A stretch of 11,451 bases of DNA from Solirubrobacterales bacterium (GTDB lineage Bacteria > Actinomycetota > Thermoleophilia > Solirubrobacterales > Solirubrobacteraceae). The stretch lies in the NCBI GenBank assembly GCA_003157595.1, contig PMKB01000018.1, positions 1 through 11,451 of the forward strand, written 5' to 3'. Below the pieces are notes generated by a model that saw nothing but the letters and a program-made list of their open reading frames with translations, was not told where the DNA came from and did no database searches. The translations under genes and the position numbers were made by a program. Positions 5,587-11,451 of the stretch are shown one piece after another. Position 1 is the stretch's first letter; every line of letters starts with the position of its first letter.

Positions 5587-6704
5587 CTCTCCCCCCTCAG
5601 TGCGTAGGCCAGCTCCGCCTCGCGCCCTCCCGTCAGCTCGCCGTCGAGCTTCGCGGCCAGCGTGCGCTCGAGCCGGCGCCCGATCTGCGGGCCCTCGGAG
5701 ATGCCGGCCGCGATCAGTTCGTCACCGCCGATCTCGAGCCGAACGTGGCGCAGATCGTCGATCCAGCGCCTCGCAGCGTCGCCGCCACCGCGAGCACCGG
5801 CGACGGCGACCGCCTCGATCGGCACGCCGCGCCAGGCTCGCCACAATGCGCTCGGCGTCACCTCCGCGGGTACGCCGGCCCGCAGGCAGGCGATCGCCAC
5901 CTCGTGTTCTCGCGTCGTCAGCTCGAGGTTCGCCAGCCAGGCCTCCTCGCTGCTCATCACGCCCAGCAGAAGCATCGCGCGATCACTCTCCGGCGGCGCC
6001 AGCGCGAGGGCGTCCTCGGCGAGCGAGCGATCGATCGCGAGCGGCAGCTTGTCCGCCAGCCGCCCGAGCACGGCGACCGGGTCGGGCTCGGTCAGCGCGA
6101 GCCGCAGCTCGCCCCCGAGGCGAGCGCCGCTCAGCGTTGCCACGCTCGCGCGCGCAGCGAGGCTCGCGGTCCGGGGCTCGACCGCGAAGCCGAGCCGCTC
6201 TGCATAGCGCGCGAGCCGCAAGAGCCGCGTGGGGTCGTCGACGAAGCTGCGCTCGTGCAGCACGCTCAGGGCCCCGCGCGACAGGTCGTCCAGGGCACCG
6301 TCGGCGGCGAGCAGCTCGCCGCCTACGAGCGTCACGGCGATCGCGTTGACGGTGAAATCGCGCCGCGCGAGGTCGTGCTCGATGGTCGCCGGGGCCACCT
6401 GGGGCAACGCTCCCGGCGCCGGGTAGCGTTCGCTGCGCGCCATCGCCACATCGACGCGCCAGCCGGCGCCGGTCGCGGTCGCCGTGCCGAACGGCTCGTG
6501 GATCACGACCTCGCCGCCGAGCGTCCGCGCGAGCGCCGCCGCGTCGCCCTCGACGACGAGGTCGAGCTCGCGCGGATCCCGCCCCAGCCAGATATCGCGC
6601 ACGAACCCGCCGACAACCGCCACGCGAGCGCCTCGCGCCGGCAACGGCGGGTAGCGCGCCAGCGCGGCGAGCACGGCGCCCGAATCGAACGCGCCGTCGC
6701 CCAT
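5583..6704 (-). CDS. CCA tRNA nucleotidyltransferase / poly(A) polymerase family protein
   Basis: The 373-residue protein has a class II nucleotidyltransferase head. AVVGGFVRDIWLGRDPRELD (29-48) is the GGxVRD motif followed by the metal-binding carboxylates, RRDFTVNAIAV (114-124) is the base-recognition region, and DDPTRLLRLARYAERLGF (156-173) is the conserved neck helix. It would add or repair 3' CCA on tRNAs, or add poly(A). The usual DxD metal motif reads ELD here, with Glu46 replacing the first Asp and Asp48 retained. No C-terminal HD phosphohydrolase domain is recognisable, and the protein is shorter than the roughly 470-residue HD-containing actinobacterial enzymes. The end (EGPQIGRRLERTL, DGELTGG) resembles tails of the short subgroup. 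Its ATG shares one base with the hisF stop. Whether it is the sole CCA-adding enzyme cannot be told. Confidence 0.85.
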   Translation of the reverse strand: MGDGAFDSGAVLAALARYPPLPARGARVAVVGGFVRDIWLGRDPRELDLVVEGDAAALARTLGGEVVIHEPFGTATATGAGWRVDVAMARSERYPAPGALPQVAPATIEHDLARRDFTVNAIAVTLVGGELLAADGALDDLSRGALSVLHERSFVDDPTRLLRLARYAERLGFAVEPRTASLAARASVATLSGARLGGELRLALTEPDPVAVLGRLADKLPLAIDRSLAEDALALAPPESDRAMLLLGVMSSEEAWLANLELTTREHEVAIACLRAGVPAEVTPSALWRAWRGVPIEAVAVAGARGGGDAARRWIDDLRHVRLEIGGDELIAAGISEGPQIGRRLERTLAAKLDGELTGGREAELAYALRGES

Positions 6705-7459
6705 CAGCGACGCACGGCGATCCCGGCGGCGGCGAGATGGCTCTTGGCCTGGGCGACCGTGAACTGGTCGTAATGGAAGATCGAGGCGCAGAGCACCGCG
6801 TCGGCGCCCGCCTGCAGCGCGGTGACCAGGTGATCGAGCTGCCCGGCGCCGCCGGAGGCGATCACCGGCACGCCGACCGCTCCGGCCACGGCGTGCGTGA
6901 GCAGCAGGTCGTAGCCCTCGGTTGTGCCGTCTCGATCCATGCTGGTCAGCAGAATCTCACCGGCCCCGCGCTCAACTCCCTCGCGCGCCCAGCTGACAGC
7001 GTTGTGCTCGGTCTCGGTCCGTCCGCCACTCACGTGAACGCCCCAGCTCCCGTCCTCGCGCGCCTTGGCGTCGATCGCCAGGACAACGCACTGGGCGCCG
7101 AACTGCGCCGCCAACTCGTCGAGCAGGCCTGGGCGGGCAACGGCGGCGCTGTTGACCGCGACCTTGTCGGCCCCGGCATCGAGCACAGCCTGCGCGTCGG
7201 CGACCGAGCGGATCCCGCCGCCGATCGTGAAAGGGACGAACACGTCGTTGGCCGTCCGGCGGGCCAGCTCGACGATTGTGGCGCGCTTCTCGTGCGTCGC
7301 GGTGATGTCGAGGAAGACGAGCTCGTCAGCACCCTCGCGGTCATAGAAGGCCGCCAGCTCGACCGGATCGCCGGCGTCGCGGATGTCGACGAAGCGCGTG
7401 CCCTTGACGACACGGCCGCCGTCCACGTCCAGGCACGGGATGACACGCTTCAGGTGCAC
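6704..7459 (-). CDS. hisF: Imidazole glycerol phosphate synthase, cyclase subunit
   Basis: The 251-residue (beta/alpha)8-barrel uses ammonia delivered by HisH to turn PRFAR into imidazole glycerol phosphate and AICAR. The start [17 protein letters not shown] is the standard HisF opening; Asp11 and Asp130 (VLAIDAK) are the catalytic acids. The phosphate-binding loops GGGIRS (80-85), VNSAA (102-106), [10 protein letters not shown] (175-184) and VIASGGAG (199-206) are intact. Length is normal (about 250). The GTG start overlaps the end of hisA by 10 nt and has a strong GGAGG site seven bases upstream, the best in the his block. hisH and hisF are separated only by hisA, which fits balanced production of the HisHF complex. 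Confidence 0.97.
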   Translation of the reverse strand: MHLKRVIPCLDVDGGRVVKGTRFVDIRDAGDPVELAAFYDREGADELVFLDITATHEKRATIVELARRTANDVFVPFTIGGGIRSVADAQAVLDAGADKVAVNSAAVARPGLLDELAAQFGAQCVVLAIDAKAREDGSWGVHVSGGRTETEHNAVSWAREGVERGAGEILLTSMDRDGTTEGYDLLLTHAVAGAVGVPVIASGGAGQLDHLVTALQAGADAVLCASIFHYDQFTVAQAKSHLAAAGIAVRR

Positions 7460-8175
7460 AGCGCGGCCTCCGCCTCCGCCACGCTGAAGCGCTGCTCATA
7501 CAGCGCCTTGCCCGCGATCACGCCCGCCAGGCGGGGGCTGCGCAGCGCGACGAGCGCCTCGAGATCTGACAGCGACCCGATGCCGCCGGAGTAGAGCAGC
7601 TCGCCCTCGAGCGCCTGCGCGACCGCCGCAACGCCGGCGAGATCGGGGCCCTCCAACATGCCGTCGCGATCCACGTCGGTGTAGACGAAGCTGCGCACGC
7701 CGCGCTCGACCAACTCGCGCACGGCCGCGACCGCAGCGAGCGATCCTGTCTGCGTCCATCCCGCAGTCGAAACCATGCCGCCCCGGACGTCGACGGAAAC
7801 CACGACCCGCTCGCCGTGCTCGGCCACCGCGTACGCCAATAGCCCGTTGTCGGCAAACGCCGCGGTCCCCAGCACGACGCGGCGCACGCCGGCGGCGAAC
7901 GCGGCGGCGATCGCCGCACGCGAGCGCAAACCGCCGCCGAGCTGCACCGGAAGGCCGGTCTCGGCGACGATCCGCTCGACGTGCCCGAGGTTCACCGGCG
8001 CCCCGGTCCGCGCGCCGTCCAGGTCGACCACGTGCAGCCGTTGCGCGCCGGCCGATGCCCACGCGCGCGCGGCGTCCAGCGGGTCGGCGGCGTACTCCGT
8101 GCGCTGCTCGAAATCGCCCTGCACGAGCCGCACGGCATGTCCGTCGAGGATGTCGATCGCCGGGTAGAGGATCAC
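7450..8175 (-). CDS. hisA: ProFAR isomerase (HisA)
   Basis: The 241-residue (beta/alpha)8-barrel catalyses the Amadori rearrangement of ProFAR to PRFAR in the fourth step of histidine synthesis. The opening [19 protein letters not shown] carries catalytic Asp8; the second acid is Asp129 (VSVDVRGG) or the nearby TDVDRDGM stretch. Phosphate loops are LGGGLRS (79-85), VLGTAAF (101-107) and YSGGIGS (195-201). Many actinobacteria use a bifunctional HisA/TrpF enzyme (PriA). Here the segment before the conserved Trp reads [10 protein letters not shown], which looks like dedicated HisA rather than the Arg-bearing PriA version, so I favour monofunctional HisA with moderate certainty. The GTG start overlaps the hisH stop by four bases. 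Confidence 0.95.
   Translation of the reverse strand: MILYPAIDILDGHAVRLVQGDFEQRTEYAADPLDAARAWASAGAQRLHVVDLDGARTGAPVNLGHVERIVAETGLPVQLGGGLRSRAAIAAAFAAGVRRVVLGTAAFADNGLLAYAVAEHGERVVVSVDVRGGMVSTAGWTQTGSLAAVAAVRELVERGVRSFVYTDVDRDGMLEGPDLAGVAAVAQALEGELLYSGGIGSLSDLEALVALRSPRLAGVIAGKALYEQRFSVAEAEAALCT
7467..7471 (-). promoter_or_regulatory. Shine-Dalgarno of hisF
   Basis: GGAGG on the minus strand lies seven bases before the hisF GTG start, inside the 3' end of hisA. It supports this start over any internal one and suggests hisF has its own efficient initiation in addition to coupling. Confidence 0.75.
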
Positions 8176-8789
8176 GCGTCACCGTCGCTCGCGGCGACCC
8201 AGTTGGCGAGCAGCCGCAGACCGTCGTGCGATGACTTCTCGGGATGGAACTGAACCCCCAAGAACGAGCCGTGCGCGACCACCGCGGCGAAGCGCTCGCC
8301 ATACTCGGCGGTGCCCAGAACGTCCGTGTCGTCGGCCGGCACGGCGACGAAACCGTGGACGTGGTAGAAGGCCGCCGCCTCGCCGAGCCCCTCGAGAACC
8401 ACGGACGGGCGCTCCCAGCGAACTTCGTTCCAGCCGATCTGGGGCGCCTTGAGCCGGCCCGTCGCGAGCATCCGCACCTCACCGGGCACGGTCGCGAGAC
8501 CCTCGGAGCCGCCGAGCTCGGTGGAGCGCTCGAAGAACAGGTGCATGCCGAGACAGATTCCGAGCAGCGGCACCGAGGCGGCGGCGCGCTCGATCAAGAA
8601 GGCGTCCAGCTCCAGCGCGCGCAGGAGCTCCATCGCCTTGGGGAAAGCACCCACGCCAGGCACGACGAGCGCATCCGCGCGCGCGAGCGCATCCGAATCG
8701 GAACTGACGAGCACCGTCGCGCCGACGTGCTCGAGCGCCTTCTCCACCGACCGCCGGTTGCCCATCCCGTAGTCGACGAGTCCGATCAC
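8172..8789 (-). CDS. hisH: Imidazole glycerol phosphate synthase, glutamine amidotransferase subunit
   Basis: The 205-residue class I glutamine amidotransferase hydrolyses glutamine and passes ammonia to HisF. It opens with IGLVDYGMGNRRSVEKALE, the typical HisH start, which fixes the GTG start codon. The nucleophile is Cys79 in LLGICLGMHLFFE. His182 and Glu184 in GVQFHPEKSS complete the triad, and VPGVGAFP (43-50) forms the oxyanion region. QIGWNEVRW (117-125) is also conserved. It starts 35 nt after hisB, the only real gap in the his block. That gap has a small CGGCG-CTG-CGCCG hairpin and no clear Shine-Dalgarno, so initiation may depend on structure or on ribosomes arriving from hisB. It overlaps hisA by four bases. 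Confidence 0.96.
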   Translation of the reverse strand: MIGLVDYGMGNRRSVEKALEHVGATVLVSSDSDALARADALVVPGVGAFPKAMELLRALELDAFLIERAAASVPLLGICLGMHLFFERSTELGGSEGLATVPGEVRMLATGRLKAPQIGWNEVRWERPSVVLEGLGEAAAFYHVHGFVAVPADDTDVLGTAEYGERFAAVVAHGSFLGVQFHPEKSSHDGLRLLANWVAASDGDA

Positions 8790-8824
8790 GGTGCAACGAG
8801 GCGGCGCAGCGCCGAGCCGCCCAC
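8790..8824 (-). other. hisB-hisH spacer with small hairpin and no obvious Shine-Dalgarno
   Basis: The minus strand of this 35-nt spacer contains a CGGCG / CGCCG stem with a CTG loop about 13 nt before the hisH GTG. The bases at normal Shine-Dalgarno distance (CTCGTTGCACC) do not match the anti-SD. Confidence 0.35.
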
Positions 8825-9412
8825 CTACAGCACCCCCTTGGTGCTGGGAACGCCCGGCTCCGTCGGGTCGATCGTGACCGCGCCGCGCAGTGCCCTCGCA
8901 AACGCCTTGAACGCGGCTTCGATCATGTGGTGGGCATTGCCCGCCGCTTGGATCTCGAGGTGCACGGTGAGCTTCGCGTTGTTGACGACGGCGCGGAAGA
9001 ACTCCTCGAGCAACTCGTGGTCGAAGCCGCCTGTCGAGCCGGCGGGCAGCTCAGCGAGCATTCGCAGGTAGGGACGACCGGAGACGTCGATCGCGCACAG
9101 CGCGCGGGCCTCGTCCATGGGCACGATCGCGTCGCCGTAGCGGTAGATGCCGGCGCGGTCGCCGAGTGCCTCGTCGAGCGCCTGGCCGAGCACGATCCCC
9201 GTGTCCTCGACCGTGTGGTGGCCGCCGGTCTCGAGGTCGCCGCTGACCTTGACGTCCAGGTCGAGCCGTCCGTGGCGCGCGAGCAAATCGAGCATGTGGT
9301 CGAGGAACCCGACGCCGGTCTCGCGCGTGCCGGCGCCCGTGCCGTCGAGCGCAAGACGCAGCGAGACGCTCGTCTCGCGCGTGGCCCGGGTGATCTCTGC
9401 TGTGCGGCTCAT
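8825..9412 (-). CDS. hisB: Imidazoleglycerol-phosphate dehydratase (monofunctional)
   Basis: The 195-residue enzyme removes water from imidazole glycerol phosphate to give imidazole acetol phosphate, the sixth step of histidine synthesis. Both metal-binding signatures are intact: GGHHTVEDTGIVLG (63-76) and GNAHHMIEAAFKA (158-170), which hold the two manganese ions per active site. GVGFLDHML (33-41) and GRPYL (112-116) are also family marks. It has only the dehydratase domain and lacks the N-terminal histidinol-phosphatase domain of the enterobacterial bifunctional HisB, so that phosphatase must be encoded elsewhere. The ATG overlaps the TGA stop of hisD by four bases (ATGA), with a GGAG 11 nt upstream. 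In many actinobacteria hisC lies between hisD and hisB; here it does not. Confidence 0.97.
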   Translation of the reverse strand: MSRTAEITRATRETSVSLRLALDGTGAGTRETGVGFLDHMLDLLARHGRLDLDVKVSGDLETGGHHTVEDTGIVLGQALDEALGDRAGIYRYGDAIVPMDEARALCAIDVSGRPYLRMLAELPAGSTGGFDHELLEEFFRAVVNNAKLTVHLEIQAAGNAHHMIEAAFKAFARALRGAVTIDPTEPGVPSTKGVL

Positions 9413-10677
9413 GGCGATGGATTCTCCACGAAGTCCGCCACGCGGGCGCGCATCGAGTCGGCGTGCGCGCTGAATCCCTCGGCGCGGGCGATCGGCACGC
9501 CCGCGCGCACCAGCGCATCGAGTGAGGTGTGGGCGATCCGCAGCTCCGTCATCTGGCGGCGGAAGTGGCGCGGACCGAGTGCCGAGGCGAACCGCGCTGA
9601 ACCGCCGGTTGGGAGGATGTGGTTGGAGCCGGCGACGTAGTCGCCGAATGCCGTCGCGCCCGGCCAGCCGACGAACACGCAACCGGCGGCGCGCACGAGC
9701 GGCGCAAGCGCCTCGGCGCCCGGTCCGATCAGCTCCAGGTGCTCCGGTGCAAAGGCGTTCGCGAAGTCCAGGCCGTGCTCGAGCGAGCCCGCATGTACCA
9801 GCACGAACGGAGCGTCTTGGCCCGCCCAGAGGCCGCGCAGGTCGGTCTCGAGCGCATCCAACAGCGTCGACTCCGGCGCAACCGCGACGACGAGGCTTGC
9901 CTCGCCGTGCTCGGCCTGCGCGAGCAGGTCGTGGGCGATCAGGCGGATCGAGCCAGCGTCGGGCGCGTCGAACAGCACGACAAGGTCGCTCGGCCCGGCG
10001 AAGCCATCGATGCCGACACGGCCCGACAGCTGCCGTTTGGCCTCCTGCACGTAGAGGTTGCCGGGGCCGACGATCACATCGACAGGCGCGACCGACTCGG
10101 TGCCGTGGGCGAGCGCGGCGATCGCCTGCGCTCCCCCGATCCGGTGCACCTCGCTGATGCCGATCAGTTCGCAGGCCGCCAGCGTGACGGGGTCGATCGG
10201 CGGTGGCGTCACGATCGCGACGTCGGCAACCCCGGCCGCACGCGCCGTGACGGCCCCCATCACGACCGTGCTCGGGTACGGCGCGCGGCCACCGGGCACG
10301 TACACGGCGGCGCGCGCAACCGGCATCTCGCGCAGCAGCACGCGCTGGCCCTGAGCGAGCGTCACCTCCCGATCGTCGTCGGCGGCCGCCCACGCGACCT
10401 CGGCGACGTTGGCGATCGCGACCTCCAAGCCTGCTCGCACGGCCGGATCGAGCACCGCCAGCGCGTGTGCGAGCTCATCGGCCTCCACGCGCGCCGGCGG
10501 CGGCGGGTCGGCATCGAAGAGAGCCGTGTACCGGCGCACGGCAGCGTCGCCTTCGGCCGCGACCGCGGCGATGATCTCGCTCACCGCGGCTGCGACCGAC
10601 GGCGCTTGCGGAGCCAGTGCGCGGATCTCGGCGACCAACGCGGCCGGCGCGCCCAGGTCGTGGCGTTCAAGCAGCAC
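9409..10677 (-). CDS. hisD: Histidinol dehydrogenase
   Basis: The 422-residue zinc enzyme oxidises histidinol to histidine in two NAD-dependent steps, the end of the pathway. By alignment to the E. coli enzyme, the zinc ligands are Gln254 and His257 (LLAQAEHGEAS), Asp346 (GDYVAGSNHILPTGGSARF) and His405 (GFSAHADSMR). Glu312 and His313 in APEHLEL are the catalytic base region, and His353 is also conserved. VYVPGGRAPYPSTVVM (126-141) and VDVIVGPGNLYVQEAKR (199-215) belong to the NAD and substrate sites. The GTG start overlaps the hisG end by 11 nt and has GGAG seven bases upstream. Length is close to the usual 430. All catalytic residues are present. Confidence 0.97.
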   Translation of the reverse strand: MLLERHDLGAPAALVAEIRALAPQAPSVAAAVSEIIAAVAAEGDAAVRRYTALFDADPPPPARVEADELAHALAVLDPAVRAGLEVAIANVAEVAWAAADDDREVTLAQGQRVLLREMPVARAAVYVPGGRAPYPSTVVMGAVTARAAGVADVAIVTPPPIDPVTLAACELIGISEVHRIGGAQAIAALAHGTESVAPVDVIVGPGNLYVQEAKRQLSGRVGIDGFAGPSDLVVLFDAPDAGSIRLIAHDLLAQAEHGEASLVVAVAPESTLLDALETDLRGLWAGQDAPFVLVHAGSLEHGLDFANAFAPEHLELIGPGAEALAPLVRAAGCVFVGWPGATAFGDYVAGSNHILPTGGSARFASALGPRHFRRQMTELRIAHTSLDALVRAGVPIARAEGFSAHADSMRARVADFVENPSP

Positions 10678-11317
10678 GCGAGCGCTCCAGCAGCTCGTCG
10701 ATCGCCGTCGCCTTCAGCTTGTGGGCGACGGGATTGGCGATCAACCGCGCCGTGCAGACCGCGATCGTCTCGCGGATTACGAGGTTGTTCTCACGCAGCG
10801 TCGTACCGGTCGCCGTGAGGTCGACGATCGCCTGGACCAGGCCGGTCAGCGGCGCCAGCTCGACCGAGCCCTTCACCTCGATGATCTCGACCTGGCGGCC
10901 GGTGCGCTCGAAATGCGCCGCGGCGACGCGCGGATACTTGGTGGCGATGCGGATCACGCCGAGGCGGCGGAGCGCCTCGGCCGCCAGATCCGGCCCGGCA
11001 ACCGACGCGACGACCATCGTGCAGCGGCCGAAGCTGAGGTCGCGCAGCTCGTAGACGTCGCGGCCGGAGCCGTTGATTGTGCCGCCCTGCTCCATCAGCA
11101 CATCCTTGCCGGTGATGCCGATGTCCGCCGCGCCAGCGGCCACATAGGTCGGCACGTCCGACGGCCGCATCGTGATCAGGCCGACATCGGCGAACAGCAG
11201 TCTGCGGTCGTTGGTGCGGACCTCGCCGGTGGCGAAGCCGAGCCGCTCGAGCCAGTCGAGTGTCTCTTCGAACAGGGCTCCGCGCGGGACTGCGATCGTG
11301 AGACGGGTGGAGCTCAT
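10667..11317 (-). CDS. hisG: ATP phosphoribosyltransferase, short form catalytic subunit
   Basis: The 216-residue enzyme joins ATP and PRPP to start histidine synthesis, the feedback-regulated step. The PRPP-binding region near the C-terminus, EVKGSVELAPLTGLVQAIVD (147-166) followed by LTATGTTLRENN, matches the HisG signature. MRPSDVPTYVAAGAADIGIT (50-69) is the typical N-terminal lobe motif. The protein stops without the C-terminal ACT-like regulatory domain of long HisG (about 280-300 residues), so it is HisG-S, which needs HisZ for activity and histidine inhibition. The gene directly upstream is hisZ, overlapping by four bases (ATGA), which confirms the pairing. It overlaps hisD by 11 nt at the other end. 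Confidence 0.97.
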   Translation of the reverse strand: MSSTRLTIAVPRGALFEETLDWLERLGFATGEVRTNDRRLLFADVGLITMRPSDVPTYVAAGAADIGITGKDVLMEQGGTINGSGRDVYELRDLSFGRCTMVVASVAGPDLAAEALRRLGVIRIATKYPRVAAAHFERTGRQVEIIEVKGSVELAPLTGLVQAIVDLTATGTTLRENNLVIRETIAVCTARLIANPVAHKLKATAIDELLERSRAA

Positions 11318-11451
11318 CGCGCTCCCTCGGCAAGCCGCTCCTCGGCGGCGAGCGCCTGGTGGAGCTTCTCGACCTCAAGGGCAAAGCCAACGGCCGGCAG
11401 GTCGCGTCCGAACTGCCCGAGCAGGTGGTCGTAGCGTCCGCCGCCGCCGAT
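11314..11451 (-). CDS. hisZ: ATP phosphoribosyltransferase regulatory subunit, C-terminal fragment (runs off right edge)
   Basis: Only the last 45 residues are in the window; the 5' part lies beyond the right edge. The fragment starts IGGGGRYDHLLGQFG and continues DLPAVGFALEVEKLHQAL. These are the late motifs shared by the HisS-like catalytic fold (GGRYDxL, then PAVGFAL). Histidyl-tRNA synthetase would continue for about 100 more residues with an anticodon-binding domain, but this protein ends some 20 residues after the last motif, which identifies HisZ. HisZ binds short HisG in a hetero-octamer and gives it activity and histidine feedback. The stop overlaps the hisG start (ATGA). Confidence 0.92.
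   Translation of the reverse strand: MGGGGRYDHLLGQFGRDLPAVGFALEVEKLHQALAAEERLAEGAR

Noticed and set aside
5580..6773. A 397-codon open frame on the plus strand
   Set aside because: It is antisense to the nucleotidyltransferase and shows biased, low-complexity composition (Arg, Ala, Gln, His rich) with no family motif.
7450..8175. Calling hisA as the bifunctional PriA (HisA/TrpF)
   Set aside because: The Arg-containing segment before the conserved Trp in PriA is replaced by STAGW, closer to dedicated HisA; no functional data to decide otherwise.
11314..11451. Reading the right-edge fragment as histidyl-tRNA synthetase
   Set aside because: The shared HisS/HisZ motifs are present, but the protein ends too soon for the anticodon-binding domain and it abuts short hisG.
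1..11451. CRISPR arrays, insertion sequences, tRNAs or integration sites
   Set aside because: No regularly spaced repeats, transposase-like frames, terminal inverted repeats or tRNA-like folds were seen in the few short gaps.

Overview
This is a GC-rich (about 70% by eye) chromosomal segment in which every credible gene lies on the minus strand, so transcription runs from right (11451) to left (1). Frequent GTG and TTG starts, very tight gene packing, a SepF-type cell-division gene and the gene order point to a high-GC actinobacterial lineage. My best guess is class Thermoleophilia (Solirubrobacterales or Gaiellales). That is inference from gene content and was not tested against any database.

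Right half (6704-11451): a histidine-biosynthesis operon in the order hisZ (C-terminal end only), hisG (short form), hisD, hisB, hisH, hisA, hisF. Most neighbours overlap by 4-11 nt, which suggests translational coupling. HisZ with short HisG forms the first enzyme; HisH with HisF forms the IGP synthase; HisA supplies its substrate; HisB and HisD act later. hisC, hisE/hisI and a histidinol-phosphatase gene are not in this window.

Middle (3610-6704): without a break, hisF runs into a CCA-adding/poly(A) polymerase-family nucleotidyltransferase, then pgeF (laccase-domain, YfiH/YlmD family), yggS (PLP-homeostasis protein) and sepF (FtsZ-associated division protein).

Left half (70-3510): a two-domain GNAT acetyltransferase of unknown substrate, proC (pyrroline-5-carboxylate reductase), yggT (small membrane protein), lspA (lipoprotein signal peptidase) and rluD (23S rRNA pseudouridine synthase), ending at a hairpin that may be a terminator. 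A roughly 200-nt leader follows, and then the first 23 codons of rpsB (ribosomal protein S2) run off the left edge.

The pgeF-yggS-sepF-...-yggT-...-lspA-rluD order matches the ylm block that lies downstream of ftsZ in many Gram-positive bacteria, but ftsZ and divIVA are absent and the block is joined to his genes. No mobile element, CRISPR array, tRNA or clearly foreign segment was seen, and no stretch above 300 nt lacks a gene. I found no convincing undescribed system. The points most worth checking are the fused his/ylm arrangement, the Glu-for-Asp change in the nucleotidyltransferase metal motif, the orphan GNAT protein, the rpsB leader, and a strong excess of the palindrome CGATCG.
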